From Segetibacter sp. 3557_3 (GTDB lineage Bacteria > Bacteroidota > Bacteroidia > Chitinophagales > Chitinophagaceae), in assembly GCF_004354985.1 (NCBI RefSeq), contig NZ_SMSK01000001.1, positions 186,001 to 250,000 of the forward strand: 64,000 bases of DNA, in the 5' to 3' direction. Positions 44,558 to 55,200 of the stretch are shown piece by piece. Below the pieces are notes generated by a model. The model worked only from the letters and a program-made list of their open reading frames with translations, was not told the DNA's origin and searched no databases. Positions within the stretch are counted from its first letter, which is position 1, and every line of letters starts with the position of its first letter. The position numbers and the translations under genes were made by a program.

Positions 44558-45586
44558 ATGGTGATAAAGCGTGTGGTTGCAGGGCTGTTTAGTTTATCCG
44601 TATTGGGATGCGAGGGGATTGTTCAAAACGAAAATGGAAATAAGCCTGCAATAGCTGAAACGATACTGGATAGCATTCCCTCCAAAATGGTGTGGATACC
44701 AGGGGGGACTTTCGCAATGGGCTCAACGGATCCGCTATTCCCCGACGCGCAACCGCTACACAGGGTGAGCTTGTCGGGCTTTTTCATGGATGAACACGAG
44801 GTGACCAATGCCGAGTTTGCCCGTTTCGTAAAAGCGACCAACTACATCACGGCTGCCGAACGGCAACTTAATCCCACCGATTTCCCTGGCGTAGACGCTT
44901 CGAGCCTGGTGCCAGGTTCAGCCGTATTTGTGCCGCCTGCGCAGAATGTTTCGCTTGACGAACCCTTACAATGGTGGAAGTATATTCCGGGTGCAAACTG
45001 GAAGACCCCGCTGGGGCCAGGTAGCACAGTTAACAGCCAGGCAAACGATCCTGTCGTGCATGTAGCTTACGAAGACGCACTTGCATATGCCAAATGGGCC
45101 GGCAAACGTTTGCCAACCGAAGCGGAATGGGAGTATGCTGCCCTGGGTGGGCGAACCAGGCCGTTAAAGTTTTATTGGGGTAATGAACTGAAGCCGGGCG
45201 GGAAGTTCGTGGCAAATATCTTTGAAGGGGATTTTCCAGTTACCGACACCAAAGAAGATGGCTTTGCGGGTATTGCCCCGGTCAAATCATATCCCCCAAA
45301 TGCTTATGGCTTGTACGATCTCGAAGGCAATGTTTGGGAATGGTGCAACGACTATTACCGGCCCGACTATTACGAGAAAAGCCCGGTGAAAAACCCGCCA
45401 GGGCCCGCGGACAGTTTTGACCCTGACGAACCCGGGACTGTAAAGCGTGTGCAACGGGGTGGATCCTTTTTGTGCAGCGATCAATATTGTATACGATACC
45501 GAACGGGTAGCAGGGGCAAAGGGGAAGTTACCAGCGGCAGCAATAACCTGGGGTTCAGGTGTGTAAAAGACAATACGGCAAATTAA
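44558..45586 (+). CDS. Formylglycine-generating enzyme (SUMF1/FGE) family lipoprotein
   Basis: 342 residues with a lipobox-like SVLGC (Cys18). The FGE-sulfatase fold is complete: VWIPGGTFAMGSTDP, SGFFMDEHEVTNAEFARFV, GKRLPTEAEWEYAALGG and YGLYDLEGNVWEWC. The C-terminal RGGSFLCSDQYCIRYR holds C306 and C311 with the C-x4-C spacing of the copper-binding active-site pair, and GSNNLGFRC closes the domain. True FGEs convert a sulfatase Cys to formylglycine. No sulfatase is present in the window, so its client is elsewhere or it has another role. Confidence 0.87.
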   Translation: MVIKRVVAGLFSLSVLGCEGIVQNENGNKPAIAETILDSIPSKMVWIPGGTFAMGSTDPLFPDAQPLHRVSLSGFFMDEHEVTNAEFARFVKATNYITAAERQLNPTDFPGVDASSLVPGSAVFVPPAQNVSLDEPLQWWKYIPGANWKTPLGPGSTVNSQANDPVVHVAYEDALAYAKWAGKRLPTEAEWEYAALGGRTRPLKFYWGNELKPGGKFVANIFEGDFPVTDTKEDGFAGIAPVKSYPPNAYGLYDLEGNVWEWCNDYYRPDYYEKSPVKNPPGPADSFDPDEPGTVKRVQRGGSFLCSDQYCIRYRTGSRGKGEVTSGSNNLGFRCVKDNTAN

Positions 45587-45932
45587 CCTGGTTCGTTCAT
45601 GATTAAATAATAATTGCCTCTTCCACAACAGTTCCCGCTTGCGCTTTCTTACCAGCTATCCGCCCCGCTGGAATGATTTAATTGAGTAAGCTGCCCAGCA
45701 ATGCTATGCCGTACAAGAGTGCGACGCAACGGCAGTCGCCCAGCAGTGCTGCTGTTTGGTCCAAAAAATATTGCTCATCTCGGTAATCGTTAACCAGGAC
45801 TAAGAACGTTGAACAGGGACGGGTCACCGGTGCAGCAAATCGGGTAATCTAACATGTCTGGACCTTCGCTAACCTGGAAGGTTAATTTACGTCTCCGGGT
45901 ATTAACCTGGGATCAGCCCCTGAATGGATCTC
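45587..45932. other. Convergent intergenic spacer (346 bp)
   Basis: Lies between the FGE gene (+) and the glpR-like gene (-). No gene seen. GTACAAGAGTGCGACGCAACGG at 45711-45732 looks like a diverged copy of the 24-bp dispersed repeat. Three TTAACCTGG or CTAACCTGG motifs occur. No clear hairpin terminator was found. Confidence 0.45.
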
Positions 45933-46697
45933 TTAAACAATCGTGACTTCTATTCCCATACCTTCAAGGTGGTTGACATAATGTTCGGGAATGCCTTTGT
46001 CGGTGATGACCTGGTTGACCTCCTCTATCCCACAGATCCGGCCGAAACCGCGTTTGCCAAACTTTGTAGAATCGGAAAGCACGATAACTTTCTGCGATGC
46101 CTTAATCATCTGCCGGTTCAGGTGCGCTTCAACGACACTTGTTGTGGTGAGGCCATATTCGATGTCAATACCATCCACCCCCAGAAACAACTTGCTGCAA
46201 AAAAAATCGGTGAGCATATGCTGGGCATAGCTTCCGGTAATAGAAGAAGAGGTACGCCGGATAATTCCGCCAAGCTGGATGATCTCAACATTATCGTGGT
46301 GCAATAATTCAAGCGCGACGTTAAGGGCAGACGTTATGACGGTGAGCCCTTTTTCGGGGTGGATACTTTTAGCAAGTGCCAGCACGGTAGTACCCGATGC
46401 TATGATGATGGAGTCGTTTGCTTCTATGGTTTGAGCAGCAGCTTCGCCAATTTTTGTTTTCTCCGATGATTGCAGCTTTTCTTTTTCGTTCACCGGCTTA
46501 TCTACGGTGTACGGATTGTTCATGCTGGCTCCGCCATGGGTACGAAAGAGGAGCTTTTTGTCTTCCAGTAATTTCAGATCCTTTCGGATGGTTACCGACG
46601 ATACATTTAATTCTTTACAAAGGTCCAATACCTGGGTGTATCCTTCCTTTTGAAGCTTGCTGAGAATAAACTGGTGGCGTTCAGTAATGTTAATCAT
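45933..46697 (-). CDS. glpR: DeoR/GlpR-family regulator of the glycerol cluster
   Basis: 254 residues: helix-turn-helix INITERHQFILSKLQKEGY and LNVSSVTIRKDLKLLEDKKLLFRT, then the GlpR-type sensing domain with IIIASGTTVLAL, FLGVDGIDIEYGL and LSDSTKFGKRGFGRI. It is divergent from glpD-glpK-glpF-glpT, the position of a GlpR repressor responding to glycerol-3-phosphate. The paralogue at 20102-20866 shares its length and much of its sequence, so the two may have diverged by duplication to serve two loci. The gene symbol is given by context. Confidence 0.9.
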   Translation of the reverse strand: MINITERHQFILSKLQKEGYTQVLDLCKELNVSSVTIRKDLKLLEDKKLLFRTHGGASMNNPYTVDKPVNEKEKLQSSEKTKIGEAAAQTIEANDSIIIASGTTVLALAKSIHPEKGLTVITSALNVALELLHHDNVEIIQLGGIIRRTSSSITGSYAQHMLTDFFCSKLFLGVDGIDIEYGLTTTSVVEAHLNRQMIKASQKVIVLSDSTKFGKRGFGRICGIEEVNQVITDKGIPEHYVNHLEGMGIEVTIV

Positions 46698-46794
46698 ATC
46701 AGGCAGATGAGATAAAAATAGCTAAATATTTTAGACAGTGTTAGAAAACCACCCGAAATAAGATCGAGCTGGGGAAACTTTTATTTTGTTTCAG

Positions 46795-46825
46795 TTTGCT
46801 GCAAATAAAATTATACTTACTTTTA
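46795..46825 (+). promoter_or_regulatory. Predicted promoter of the glp operon
   Basis: TTTG at 46795-46798 and TACTTTTA (one mismatch from TANNTTTG) at 46818-46825 are 19 bp apart. TTATTTTGTTT (46781-46791) just upstream is shared, in complement, with the other deoR spacer and could be an operator half. The spacer also holds CTAAATATTTTAG (46722-46734). Confidence 0.4.
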
Positions 46826-46866
46826 ATTAACAAAGAAACGTGTAGAAACGAAACCAATTGAAAGTA

Positions 46867-48495
46867 ATGTTTACCACAGCTGCCTTAGACAGGGAAAAAT
46901 TTATCCGGCGCTTAAATGAGACCGATTGCTGGGATGTCGTAATTGTTGGCGGAGGCGCAACAGGTCTCGGAATTGCGGTAGACAGTGCAAGCCGAGGATA
47001 TGCAACATTGCTGTTGGAACAGTCTGATTTTGCCAAAGGCACCTCCAGCAGGAGTACAAAACTGGTCCATGGCGGGGTTCGTTACCTTGCCCAGGGCGAC
47101 ATCCGCCTGGTTTATGCCGCCTTGCGGGAAAGGGGACTCCTACTTAAAAATGCTCCGCACCTCGTTAAACGCCAGCCATTCATCATTCCGTGTTACAGCT
47201 GGTTTTCGAAAATGAAATACCTGGTTGGTCTAAAGATGTACGACTGGCTTTCGGGTCGTTTCAGTTTTGGTAAGTCGCGTTTTCTAAATAAAAAGGAAAC
47301 TCTCGCCCAGCTTCCCGGGATTAACCCTAAACACCTGACCGGAGGCATTGAATATTTTGATGGACAGTTTGATGATGCGCGGCTCGCAGTAAACCTGGCA
47401 CAAACAGCCGCAGAAAATGGTGGGACCCTGCTAAACTACTTTAAGGTTACCGGCCTGTTGAAAGACAAAGAAAAAGTAAGCGGTATCCGGGCTGTGGACA
47501 TCGAAACAAATAAAACCTTTACGATCAACAGTAAAGTGGTGATCAATGCAACGGGGGTATTTGTAGACGATGTACTCCAAATGGACAAGCCCGGAAGCAG
47601 GCCAATCGTTCGTCCCAGCCAGGGCGTACACGTTGTTGTTGACAAGTCGTTTTTAAATGGCAAAAGTGCCATGATGATACCAGAGACGGAAGACGGACGA
47701 GTATTGTTTGCCGTTCCATGGCATAACCACCTGTTGTTAGGTACAACAGACACCCCACTGGAAAAGCATTCAATGGAACCGGTTGCGTTAGATAAAGAAG
47801 TCAGCTTTATTTTGGAGACGGTAAAGCAGTATATGACTTCGCCACCCACCGACAAAGACGTGCTGAGCGTTTTTGCGGGGCTTAGGCCACTGGCGGCGCC
47901 AGATAAGGATACCAACAGCACCAAAGAAATATCAAGGGACCATAAGTTATTCGTTAGCGAGTCGGGACTGATTACGATAACCGGCGGAAAATGGACCACT
48001 TACCGCAAGATGGGCGAAGAAACAGTAGATAAAGCGATTACTGTTGGTTCGCTCCATGAAGTGGAATGCCGGACAAAAGACATCAGCATACATGGATGCG
48101 CAGAAAGCGATGCGGAAAATGTGTCGTCTTATTATGGTACGGATTATAAAGAAATCGAGCAGCTGATCAAAAAATCGCCCGAACTGGGCAAACGATTGGT
48201 TGCTGAACTTTCGCACACGGAAGCGGAAGTTGTTTGGGCCACGCGAAATGAAATGGCCCGCACCGTGGAAGATGTGCTTGCCAGGCGACTGCGCCTATTG
48301 TTTTTAGATGCCAAAGCTGCCATACAGGCGGCACCCCGGGTTGCTGAACTAATGTCGATGGAGCTTGGCTACGATGAGGCATGGGAGAAGCGACAGGTGC
48401 TGGAGTTTAATGCTCTAGCAGGAAATTATATACTGGCACCGTCCATTAAATTAACCAACGAGAAAATACCCGTATTTAGTGAACAGGTCGTATAA
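46867..48495 (+). CDS. glpD: Aerobic glycerol-3-phosphate dehydrogenase
   Basis: From ATG 46867 the protein has 542 residues; an upstream in-frame TTG (46858) is less likely. The FAD site VVIVGGGATGLGIAVDSASRGY is followed by LLLEQSDFAKGTSSRSTKLVHGGVRYLAQGD, the GlpD signature. LLLGTTDTPLE and SGLITITGGKWTTYRKMGEETVD are also typical. The enzyme is membrane-associated, oxidises sn-glycerol-3-phosphate to dihydroxyacetone phosphate and passes electrons to quinone. It heads a glpD-K-F-T cluster with gaps of about 40-60 bp. Confidence 0.95.
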   Translation: MFTTAALDREKFIRRLNETDCWDVVIVGGGATGLGIAVDSASRGYATLLLEQSDFAKGTSSRSTKLVHGGVRYLAQGDIRLVYAALRERGLLLKNAPHLVKRQPFIIPCYSWFSKMKYLVGLKMYDWLSGRFSFGKSRFLNKKETLAQLPGINPKHLTGGIEYFDGQFDDARLAVNLAQTAAENGGTLLNYFKVTGLLKDKEKVSGIRAVDIETNKTFTINSKVVINATGVFVDDVLQMDKPGSRPIVRPSQGVHVVVDKSFLNGKSAMMIPETEDGRVLFAVPWHNHLLLGTTDTPLEKHSMEPVALDKEVSFILETVKQYMTSPPTDKDVLSVFAGLRPLAAPDKDTNSTKEISRDHKLFVSESGLITITGGKWTTYRKMGEETVDKAITVGSLHEVECRTKDISIHGCAESDAENVSSYYGTDYKEIEQLIKKSPELGKRLVAELSHTEAEVVWATRNEMARTVEDVLARRLRLLFLDAKAAIQAAPRVAELMSMELGYDEAWEKRQVLEFNALAGNYILAPSIKLTNEKIPVFSEQVV

Positions 48496-48536
48496 AACGA
48501 TACTTTTAACCCCGCACTAACGATACCAAAACCTTA

Positions 48537-50051
48537 ATGAGCTTGCCTAAATACATCTTATCCTTCGACCAGGGTACTACAAGTTCCCGTGCCATTATAT
48601 TTAATAGATCCGGTGAAATCGTATCCGTTGCCCAACGTGAGTTTCAACAGTATTACCCCCAGCCGGGTTGGGTAGAACATGATGCAAATGAAATATGGTC
48701 GTCGCAGCTAACCGTTGCCACCGAAGCAGTGTTAAAGGCTCAAACTACCCCTGCCGACATTGCTGCAATTGGCATTACCAACCAGCGTGAAACAACCGTG
48801 GTTTGGGATAGGGAAACTGGCCGGCCTATTTATAATGCAATTGTTTGGCAGGACCGCAGAACATCGGCTTATTGCAACAGCCTCAAAGAGCAGGGACATG
48901 ATAAGACCATACAGGAAAAAACCGGCCTTATTGTAGATGCCTATTTTTCAGCAACAAAAATTAAGTGGATCCTCGATGAAGTGCCCGGCGCACGTGACCG
49001 CGCCAACCAGGGGAACCTTGCTTTCGGCACCGTTGACTCCTGGCTCATTTGGAACCTGACCGGCGGAAAGGTTCACGCAACCGACGTTACCAATGCGTCG
49101 AGGACCATGATTTACAATATTCACACGCTGGCCTGGGACGACGAATTACTCGCACTTTTCGACATTCCTAAATCAATGCTGCCGGTTGTAAGTGCTTCAA
49201 GCGAGGTAATTGGTGAAACGGCGGGCCAGATACTGGCAGCCAAAATCCCGATTGCCGGAATTGCCGGAGATCAGCAAGCTGCTTTATTTGGTCAGATGTG
49301 CACCAAACCCGGCATGGTAAAAAATACGTATGGCACTGGCTGTTTCATGTTGATGAATATTGGAAACAAACCCACACTCTCGAAACACAAACTTATTACA
49401 ACGATTGCCTGGAAAATAGGCGACGAGGTTCAATACGCACTTGAAGGCAGTATTTTTATTGGCGGCGCCGTAGTGCAATGGTTACGCGACGGGCTGGGCA
49501 TTATATCCTCGTCTGCTGAAGTAGAGCAGCTTGCGCAGCGGGTTGAAGACAATGGCGGGGTTTACCTTGTACCCGCATTTGCAGGCCTGGGGGCACCTTA
49601 CTGGAACCAGGAGGCCCGTGGCACCATGGTGGGTATAACGCGTGGTACCACTTCTGCACACATTGCCAGGGCGGCTTTGGAAAGCATTGCCCTTCAAACC
49701 ATGGAAGTGTTGCAGGCAATGGAAGCAGACTCAGGCGCAGCCATACAGGAACTTCGGGTTGATGGTGGAGCGACCGTAAACAACCTGCTTATGCAAATAC
49801 AGGCCGATGTGTTACAGGCCAAAGTTGTTCGTCCGGAAATAACCGAAACCACAGCTATGGGCGCAGCTTACCTCGCCGGCCTTGCTGTTGGGTATTGGAA
49901 CAACATCAACGAAATTCAACAACAATGGCAGATCAACAAAACGTTTGAGCCATCGAATGCCCTTCATCAGGCCGGACTGATGAAGGGATGGAAAAAAGCT
50001 GTAAACGCTTGTGAGGCCTGGGCAAAGCTCCAGGAACCGGGAGATCTTTAA
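48537..50051 (+). CDS. glpK: Glycerol kinase
   Basis: 504 residues, the usual GlpK length. [20 protein letters not shown] (D11), [51 protein letters not shown] and EIRVDGG-type [19 protein letters not shown] identify it beyond doubt. It phosphorylates glycerol from the GlpF channel to sn-glycerol-3-phosphate, the substrate of GlpD encoded 41 bp upstream. The FGGY kinases at 38538 and 39995 are distant relatives with different signature motifs. Confidence 0.97.
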   Translation: MSLPKYILSFDQGTTSSRAIIFNRSGEIVSVAQREFQQYYPQPGWVEHDANEIWSSQLTVATEAVLKAQTTPADIAAIGITNQRETTVVWDRETGRPIYNAIVWQDRRTSAYCNSLKEQGHDKTIQEKTGLIVDAYFSATKIKWILDEVPGARDRANQGNLAFGTVDSWLIWNLTGGKVHATDVTNASRTMIYNIHTLAWDDELLALFDIPKSMLPVVSASSEVIGETAGQILAAKIPIAGIAGDQQAALFGQMCTKPGMVKNTYGTGCFMLMNIGNKPTLSKHKLITTIAWKIGDEVQYALEGSIFIGGAVVQWLRDGLGIISSSAEVEQLAQRVEDNGGVYLVPAFAGLGAPYWNQEARGTMVGITRGTTSAHIARAALESIALQTMEVLQAMEADSGAAIQELRVDGGATVNNLLMQIQADVLQAKVVRPEITETTAMGAAYLAGLAVGYWNNINEIQQQWQINKTFEPSNALHQAGLMKGWKKAVNACEAWAKLQEPGDL

Positions 50052-50096
50052 GAGTTCATATAAACTTAACAACCAAAGCGCATAATCATTATTGTT

Positions 50097-50825
50097 ATGA
50101 ATGAATTTACGGCCGAATTGATAGGGACGATGTTGTTGATAATTCTTGGAAATGGTGTTGTAGCAAACGTGGTGTTAAAAGGAACGAAAGGATATAATGG
50201 TGGCTGGATGGTGATCACGACCGGGTGGGCGCTGGCGGTATACGTAGGTGTGGTGATTGCCGCTCCTTACAGTGGCGCGCACTTAAACCCGGCTGTTACA
50301 TTTGCGCTGGCTATCGTAGGTAAGTTTGCCTGGAGTAAAGTTATCATGTTTATCATTGCACAGTTAATCGGCTCTATAATCGGGGCGGTAATTGTATGGA
50401 TTGTATACCGTGATCATTTTAATACGACCAATGATCCAAACACAGAGATGGCTGCCTTCTGCACTGCACCTGCCATCCACAATCGTTTATTCAACTTTCT
50501 CAGCGAAATCGTAGGAACCTTCGTATTGGTTTTTGTCATATTCTATTTTACAAATGCAGAGATCACTGATGCTAAAACACCTATTGGCCTGGGTTCGCTG
50601 GGTGCAATACCGGTTGCATTTTTGGTCTGGAGCATAGGGCTCTCACTTGGGGGCACAACAGGTTATGCCATCAATCCGGCGCGCGACCTGGGCCCAAGAA
50701 TAGCACATGCCGTACTGCCGCTGAAGGCCAAATGCAGCAGCAACTGGAAGTACGCCTGGATACCCATAATCGGGCCTTTTATCGGCGCAGCAATAGCATC
50801 AGGGCTATTCATGCTTTTACAGTAA
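50097..50825 (+). CDS. glpF: Glycerol facilitator (aquaglyceroporin)
   Basis: 242 residues with six membrane helices and both half-helix NPA motifs: [12 protein letters not shown] (N64) and [12 protein letters not shown] (N193). The Asp after the second NPA (D197) is the mark of glycerol facilitators over pure water channels. It lets glycerol diffuse across the inner membrane for GlpK to trap. Its 45-bp distance from glpK suggests one transcript. Confidence 0.95.
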   Translation: MNEFTAELIGTMLLIILGNGVVANVVLKGTKGYNGGWMVITTGWALAVYVGVVIAAPYSGAHLNPAVTFALAIVGKFAWSKVIMFIIAQLIGSIIGAVIVWIVYRDHFNTTNDPNTEMAAFCTAPAIHNRLFNFLSEIVGTFVLVFVIFYFTNAEITDAKTPIGLGSLGAIPVAFLVWSIGLSLGGTTGYAINPARDLGPRIAHAVLPLKAKCSSNWKYAWIPIIGPFIGAAIASGLFMLLQ

Positions 50826-50889
50826 CACAAACAGGAATTTTAGCAGAAGTGCAAACCATTATACGACAGCTTACTTAGTTCGATTGCTT

Positions 50890-52227
50890 ATGGATATGAC
50901 TGGAATACTGGCACCAGCGGCGCACAAGGCGCCCCTGGCAAAAGAGGAAGTAGACGGCCGGTATAAACAACTCAGGTTGCAGGTTTTCCTGGGGATCTTT
51001 ATTGGCTATGCGGGTTACTACCTGGTACGAAAAAACTTTTCGATGGTAATGCCCGACCTGGTAGACCGGGGCTTCTCAAAAACAGATCTTGGGTTTGCGT
51101 TGTCGGGTGTTTCGATCGCGTACGGCTTAAGCAAATTCCTGATGGGGAACGTATCGGACCGGAGTAACGCGAGGATTTTTCTTTCGCTTGGTCTTGTACT
51201 CTCGGCCCTCAGTATGATTTTGATGGGGGTGTTTGCATTTGCGACGAGTTCAATTGCGATCATGTTCATCATCCTGTTTTTCAACGGCTGGTTCCAGGGA
51301 ATGGGATGGCCACCGTGCGGAAGGGTAATGGTACACTGGTTTTCGATACGGGAACGTGGCTTTAAAATGTCCATCTGGAACACGGCCCACAACATCGGTG
51401 GTGGATTGGTTGGGCCACTTTCGATTGCAGGGCTCGCGATTTTCGGAAGCTGGCAGAGCAAGTTTTATTTCCCAGGTTTTATTGCCCTGGTGGTTGCGGT
51501 AATTGCTTTCATCTTAATCAGGGATACCCCACAGTCGTGTGGGCTACCACCGATTGAAAAATATAAAAATGATTATTCGAAAGATTACTCCGAACAACAG
51601 GAAGTGGAGCTGACAGCAAAGCGGATATTCTTTGATTATATATTCAACAACCGGATGCTTTGGTACATCGCTTTTGCAAACGTGTTTGTTTACCTGGTTC
51701 GATACGGGGTACTTGACTGGGCACCTACGTATTTGAAAGAAGCCAAAGGTTTTTCCGTAACCGAGTCAGGATGGGCATATTTCGCTTATGAATATGCCGG
51801 CATACCAGGCACCTTGTTGTGTGGCTGGTTGAGCGATAAAGTTTTTCGCGGACGACGTGCACCGGCTACCATCATCTATATGGTACTTGTGCTTGCAGCC
51901 ATTATTCTATACTGGAAAAATCCTCCTGGTCAGCCGATGATCGACAACATTGCGCTGATCATAATCGGGTTCCTGATTTATGGCCCGGTAATGCTCATCG
52001 GTGTTCATGCACTGGATCTGGTACCAAAAAAAGCTGCCGGTACTGCGGCGGGGCTTACAGGCTTATTCGGCTACCTGGGAGGGGCCTTGTTCGCCAACAT
52101 CGCCATGGGCATGATCGTAGACCGGTGGGGATGGGACGGCGGGTTTATCATATTAGTTGCCGCATGCATCCTAACCATGTTTTTTACTGCCTTAACATGG
52201 AAACACGAGAAAAAACATCTGAATTAA
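50890..52227 (+). CDS. glpT: Glycerol-3-phosphate/phosphate antiporter
   Basis: From ATG 50890 the protein has 445 residues and 12 membrane helices. It keeps long identical stretches with E. coli Glp[100 protein letters not shown]. The phosphate-binding residues correspond to R47, H167 and R271. It exchanges periplasmic glycerol-3-phosphate for phosphate. Together with the secreted GDPDs this makes the locus able to use glycerophosphodiesters, not only free glycerol. Hexose-phosphate UhpT relatives are excluded by these matches. Confidence 0.94.
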   Translation: MDMTGILAPAAHKAPLAKEEVDGRYKQLRLQVFLGIFIGYAGYYLVRKNFSMVMPDLVDRGFSKTDLGFALSGVSIAYGLSKFLMGNVSDRSNARIFLSLGLVLSALSMILMGVFAFATSSIAIMFIILFFNGWFQGMGWPPCGRVMVHWFSIRERGFKMSIWNTAHNIGGGLVGPLSIAGLAIFGSWQSKFYFPGFIALVVAVIAFILIRDTPQSCGLPPIEKYKNDYSKDYSEQQEVELTAKRIFFDYIFNNRMLWYIAFANVFVYLVRYGVLDWAPTYLKEAKGFSVTESGWAYFAYEYAGIPGTLLCGWLSDKVFRGRRAPATIIYMVLVLAAIILYWKNPPGQPMIDNIALIIIGFLIYGPVMLIGVHALDLVPKKAAGTAAGLTGLFGYLGGALFANIAMGMIVDRWGWDGGFIILVAACILTMFFTALTWKHEKKHLN

Positions 52228-52251
52228 TAGCAACCTCTTCAACATTTACTT

Positions 52252-55200
52252 ATGGCTAAACCAATGCTTTTTTGTTCACCAAAATGGAAACATGTTTGGT
52301 TGAGCACCATTATGATGCTGTTCAGTATCACCATATTTGCACAACAGACCGTTACAGGCGTCGTTCGCGACTCTCTTAATGTTCCTGTGGGAAATGTAAG
52401 CGTTTCGATCAAAGGCAAATCGTCTGGCACTACTACGAATGCGCAGGGGGTATTTTCAATAAACGCAAAACAAGGTGAAACCCTTGTGCTAAGCTTCGTC
52501 GGCTACCAGTCGCAGGAAGTTATTGTAGGTAGAGATCCGGTTATCAACATCACGCTTTCGGAAAGTTCCAATCAGTTGGACCGTGTAGTGGTAACTGCAT
52601 TAGGCATCAAAAGAGAACAAAGGGCGTTGGGTTATTCAACTACTACGGTCACCTCGGAACAGCTCACCGATGCCATGTCTTCGAACTGGACCGATGCTTT
52701 ATCGGGCAAGGTGGCTGGTTTAAACCTGGTGAGATCCAATAGTGGTCCAACCGGTTCTAACAGTATTATCCTTCGGGGAGAAAATAACCTGACCGGTAAT
52801 AATGAAGCCCTGATTGTGGTGGACGGGGTTGTGATCAGCTCAAGCAGTGGCGGTCGTACAGCTAACCGCAATGAGTCTACTTACGGTACCAGCGGCGATA
52901 ATATGCAGGCCGATTATGGTAGCAGTCTTAACGATATTAATCCCGAGGATATTGAAACCGTTACGGTACTAAAAGGCCCGGGTGCAGCGGCTTTATATGG
53001 CCAGCGCGGGGCTAACGGAGCGGTAATTATTACAACAAAATCCGGAAGCGCAAAAAGGAAAGGATTTGGTCTTACCTGGAGTTCTAATGCCTCTATCGAG
53101 CAAATGAATAATGCCCGGCCCGATCTGCAATACGAATACGGGCATGGTACCGGTGGACAAAACTATTCTTCATGGGGTACCACTGTTGACGGACCATCTA
53201 CCCGTTCAACCAGCTCGGCCTATGGACCAAGATTTAATGGACAGATGTTTTTCCAGTATAATGCCGGCTTGCAGGGCCAGGATACGGTAAGAACCCCATG
53301 GGTGCCTTACTCCGGTAAAAATGGGGTGAATGGCTACTTTGAAACAGGAAACACTTTTACCAACACCGTAAGTGTTGATGGTGGTACCGACAGAACCACA
53401 GCACGTTTTTCGTACACCAATGTGCGCAATAAGTGGATCACACCAAATACGGGATATAACCGTCACACGGTTTCATTGTCGGTCAACTCAAAAGTAAATG
53501 ACAAACTAACGCTTACCTCAAAGATCAATTACACCAATAAGTTTAGCGACAACTTACCAGGCGCTGGTTATGGTAACCAGTCCATCATGTACTGGTATTT
53601 GTTTTGGCAGCCTAGTGCGGATATCAACTGGTTGAGAAATTATTGGATCAAAGGACAAGAGGGACAGGCAATTGCGTTTCCTTTCAGCAGCTTCCCCGAA
53701 AACCCATATGCTATTGCACACGAATTTATCAACCAGAACAACCGTCACAACGCTGTTGGTAACGTTCAGGCAACCTATGCTTTCACTAAAGAGTTGAGCC
53801 TTATGGTTCGGGCATCTATGGACTTTGCCTTTGAGGATCGTGCACAAAAACGTCCCTGGGATGCAGGACCAAGACTTACCCGGGGAAGCTACCGTACCCA
53901 GGATATCTTTACCCAGGAATCGAGCACTGACTTTTTGTTGAAGTATGAAAAAAAGGTAAGTAACGACTTCGACTTTAGCCTTACCGGGGGTGGAAGCAGG
54001 CTAAGGAACAATTACAGAAGACGTGAGATCCAGGCAGATGGCCTTGTTTACCCGGGTTTGTATACCCTGGTGAACGCCGCAGGAAACTTAGTTACCCTTC
54101 CATATGAGGCACACTTTGGTATCAACAGCTTTTACGGTTTGGCCTCGGCATCGTACAAGAGGTACCTGTACCTTGATCTAACTGCAAGGCAGGACTGGGC
54201 AAGTCCGCTTGCAACCCCGAACCGTACCGAAAATGCCGGGTTCTTTTATCCCGCAGCCAACCTTAGTTTCATTTTGTCGGATTATACCAGGTTGCCGAAA
54301 GCGATCAACTATGCCAAGTTCAGGTTTTCCGCATCGAGTGTAGGTAGCGGTGGTACAAACCCTTATCGCACGTCGTACAATTACACTCCAGCAATAGCGC
54401 CTTTAGGCGGAGTATTTGCGGGGTCGTTGCAAAATCCAACCTTAATGCCTAACCCGAATTTGAGACCGCTTAGAACGGTAACATACGAGGCAGGCGTGGA
54501 CTTGAGGTTGTTCAAGAGCCGCTTAGGACTTGACATCGCAGTATATAAAGGCAGCACACGCGATCAGCACTTACTACGGATCGTCGACCGTTCATCGGGT
54601 TACAACACCCAGTTGATTAACGCGGGAAAAGTGAATAACACGGGTATAGAAGTGGCGCTTAATGGCACCCCTGTGCAAACAAAAGCATTCAAGTGGACCT
54701 CAAATGTGGTGTTCTCCTATAACCGTAACAAGATCGTAGAGCTTGCCGATAGCACAGTTGTACTATCCGTTGGCCGAACCGGATCTTCCCAGGTTTTAGC
54801 AACCATTGGTGGAAGCATGGGCGACCTTTATGGAAGAGGTTTTGTGCGTGCCCCGGACGGCCAGGTGGTGTATGATGCACAAACTGGTGTTGCGTTAATT
54901 GGCACCGACGTAAAACGCCTTGGTAATACGATCCCTAAGTATAAGATCGGCTGGACCAACCAATTTTCTTATAAGTCTTTCCGCCTTCAGTTTTTGTTCG
55001 ATGCGCAAGCGGGTGCTGTCGGTCAATCACATAGCTTCCATACCCAGTCCGGGCAGGGCAAGTTGAAAGTCACACTGCCGGGCAGGTACAATGGCATAAT
55101 CGGAAACGGTGTTGTAATGGGCCAGGATGGCAAATACAGACCAAACGATGTAATCGCGAAAGATGTAGCAGCTTTTTACACATCTGTTTTTGCAGGTGAC

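Noticed and set aside
44229-44564. Reading frames of 111 and 69 codons across the hairpin array
   Set aside because: They consist entirely of translated repeat units, with Cys/Pro/His-rich low-complexity sequence and no start signal.
45924-46307. 127-codon frame opposite the glpR-like gene
   Set aside because: It is the antisense shadow of a clear DeoR-family gene.
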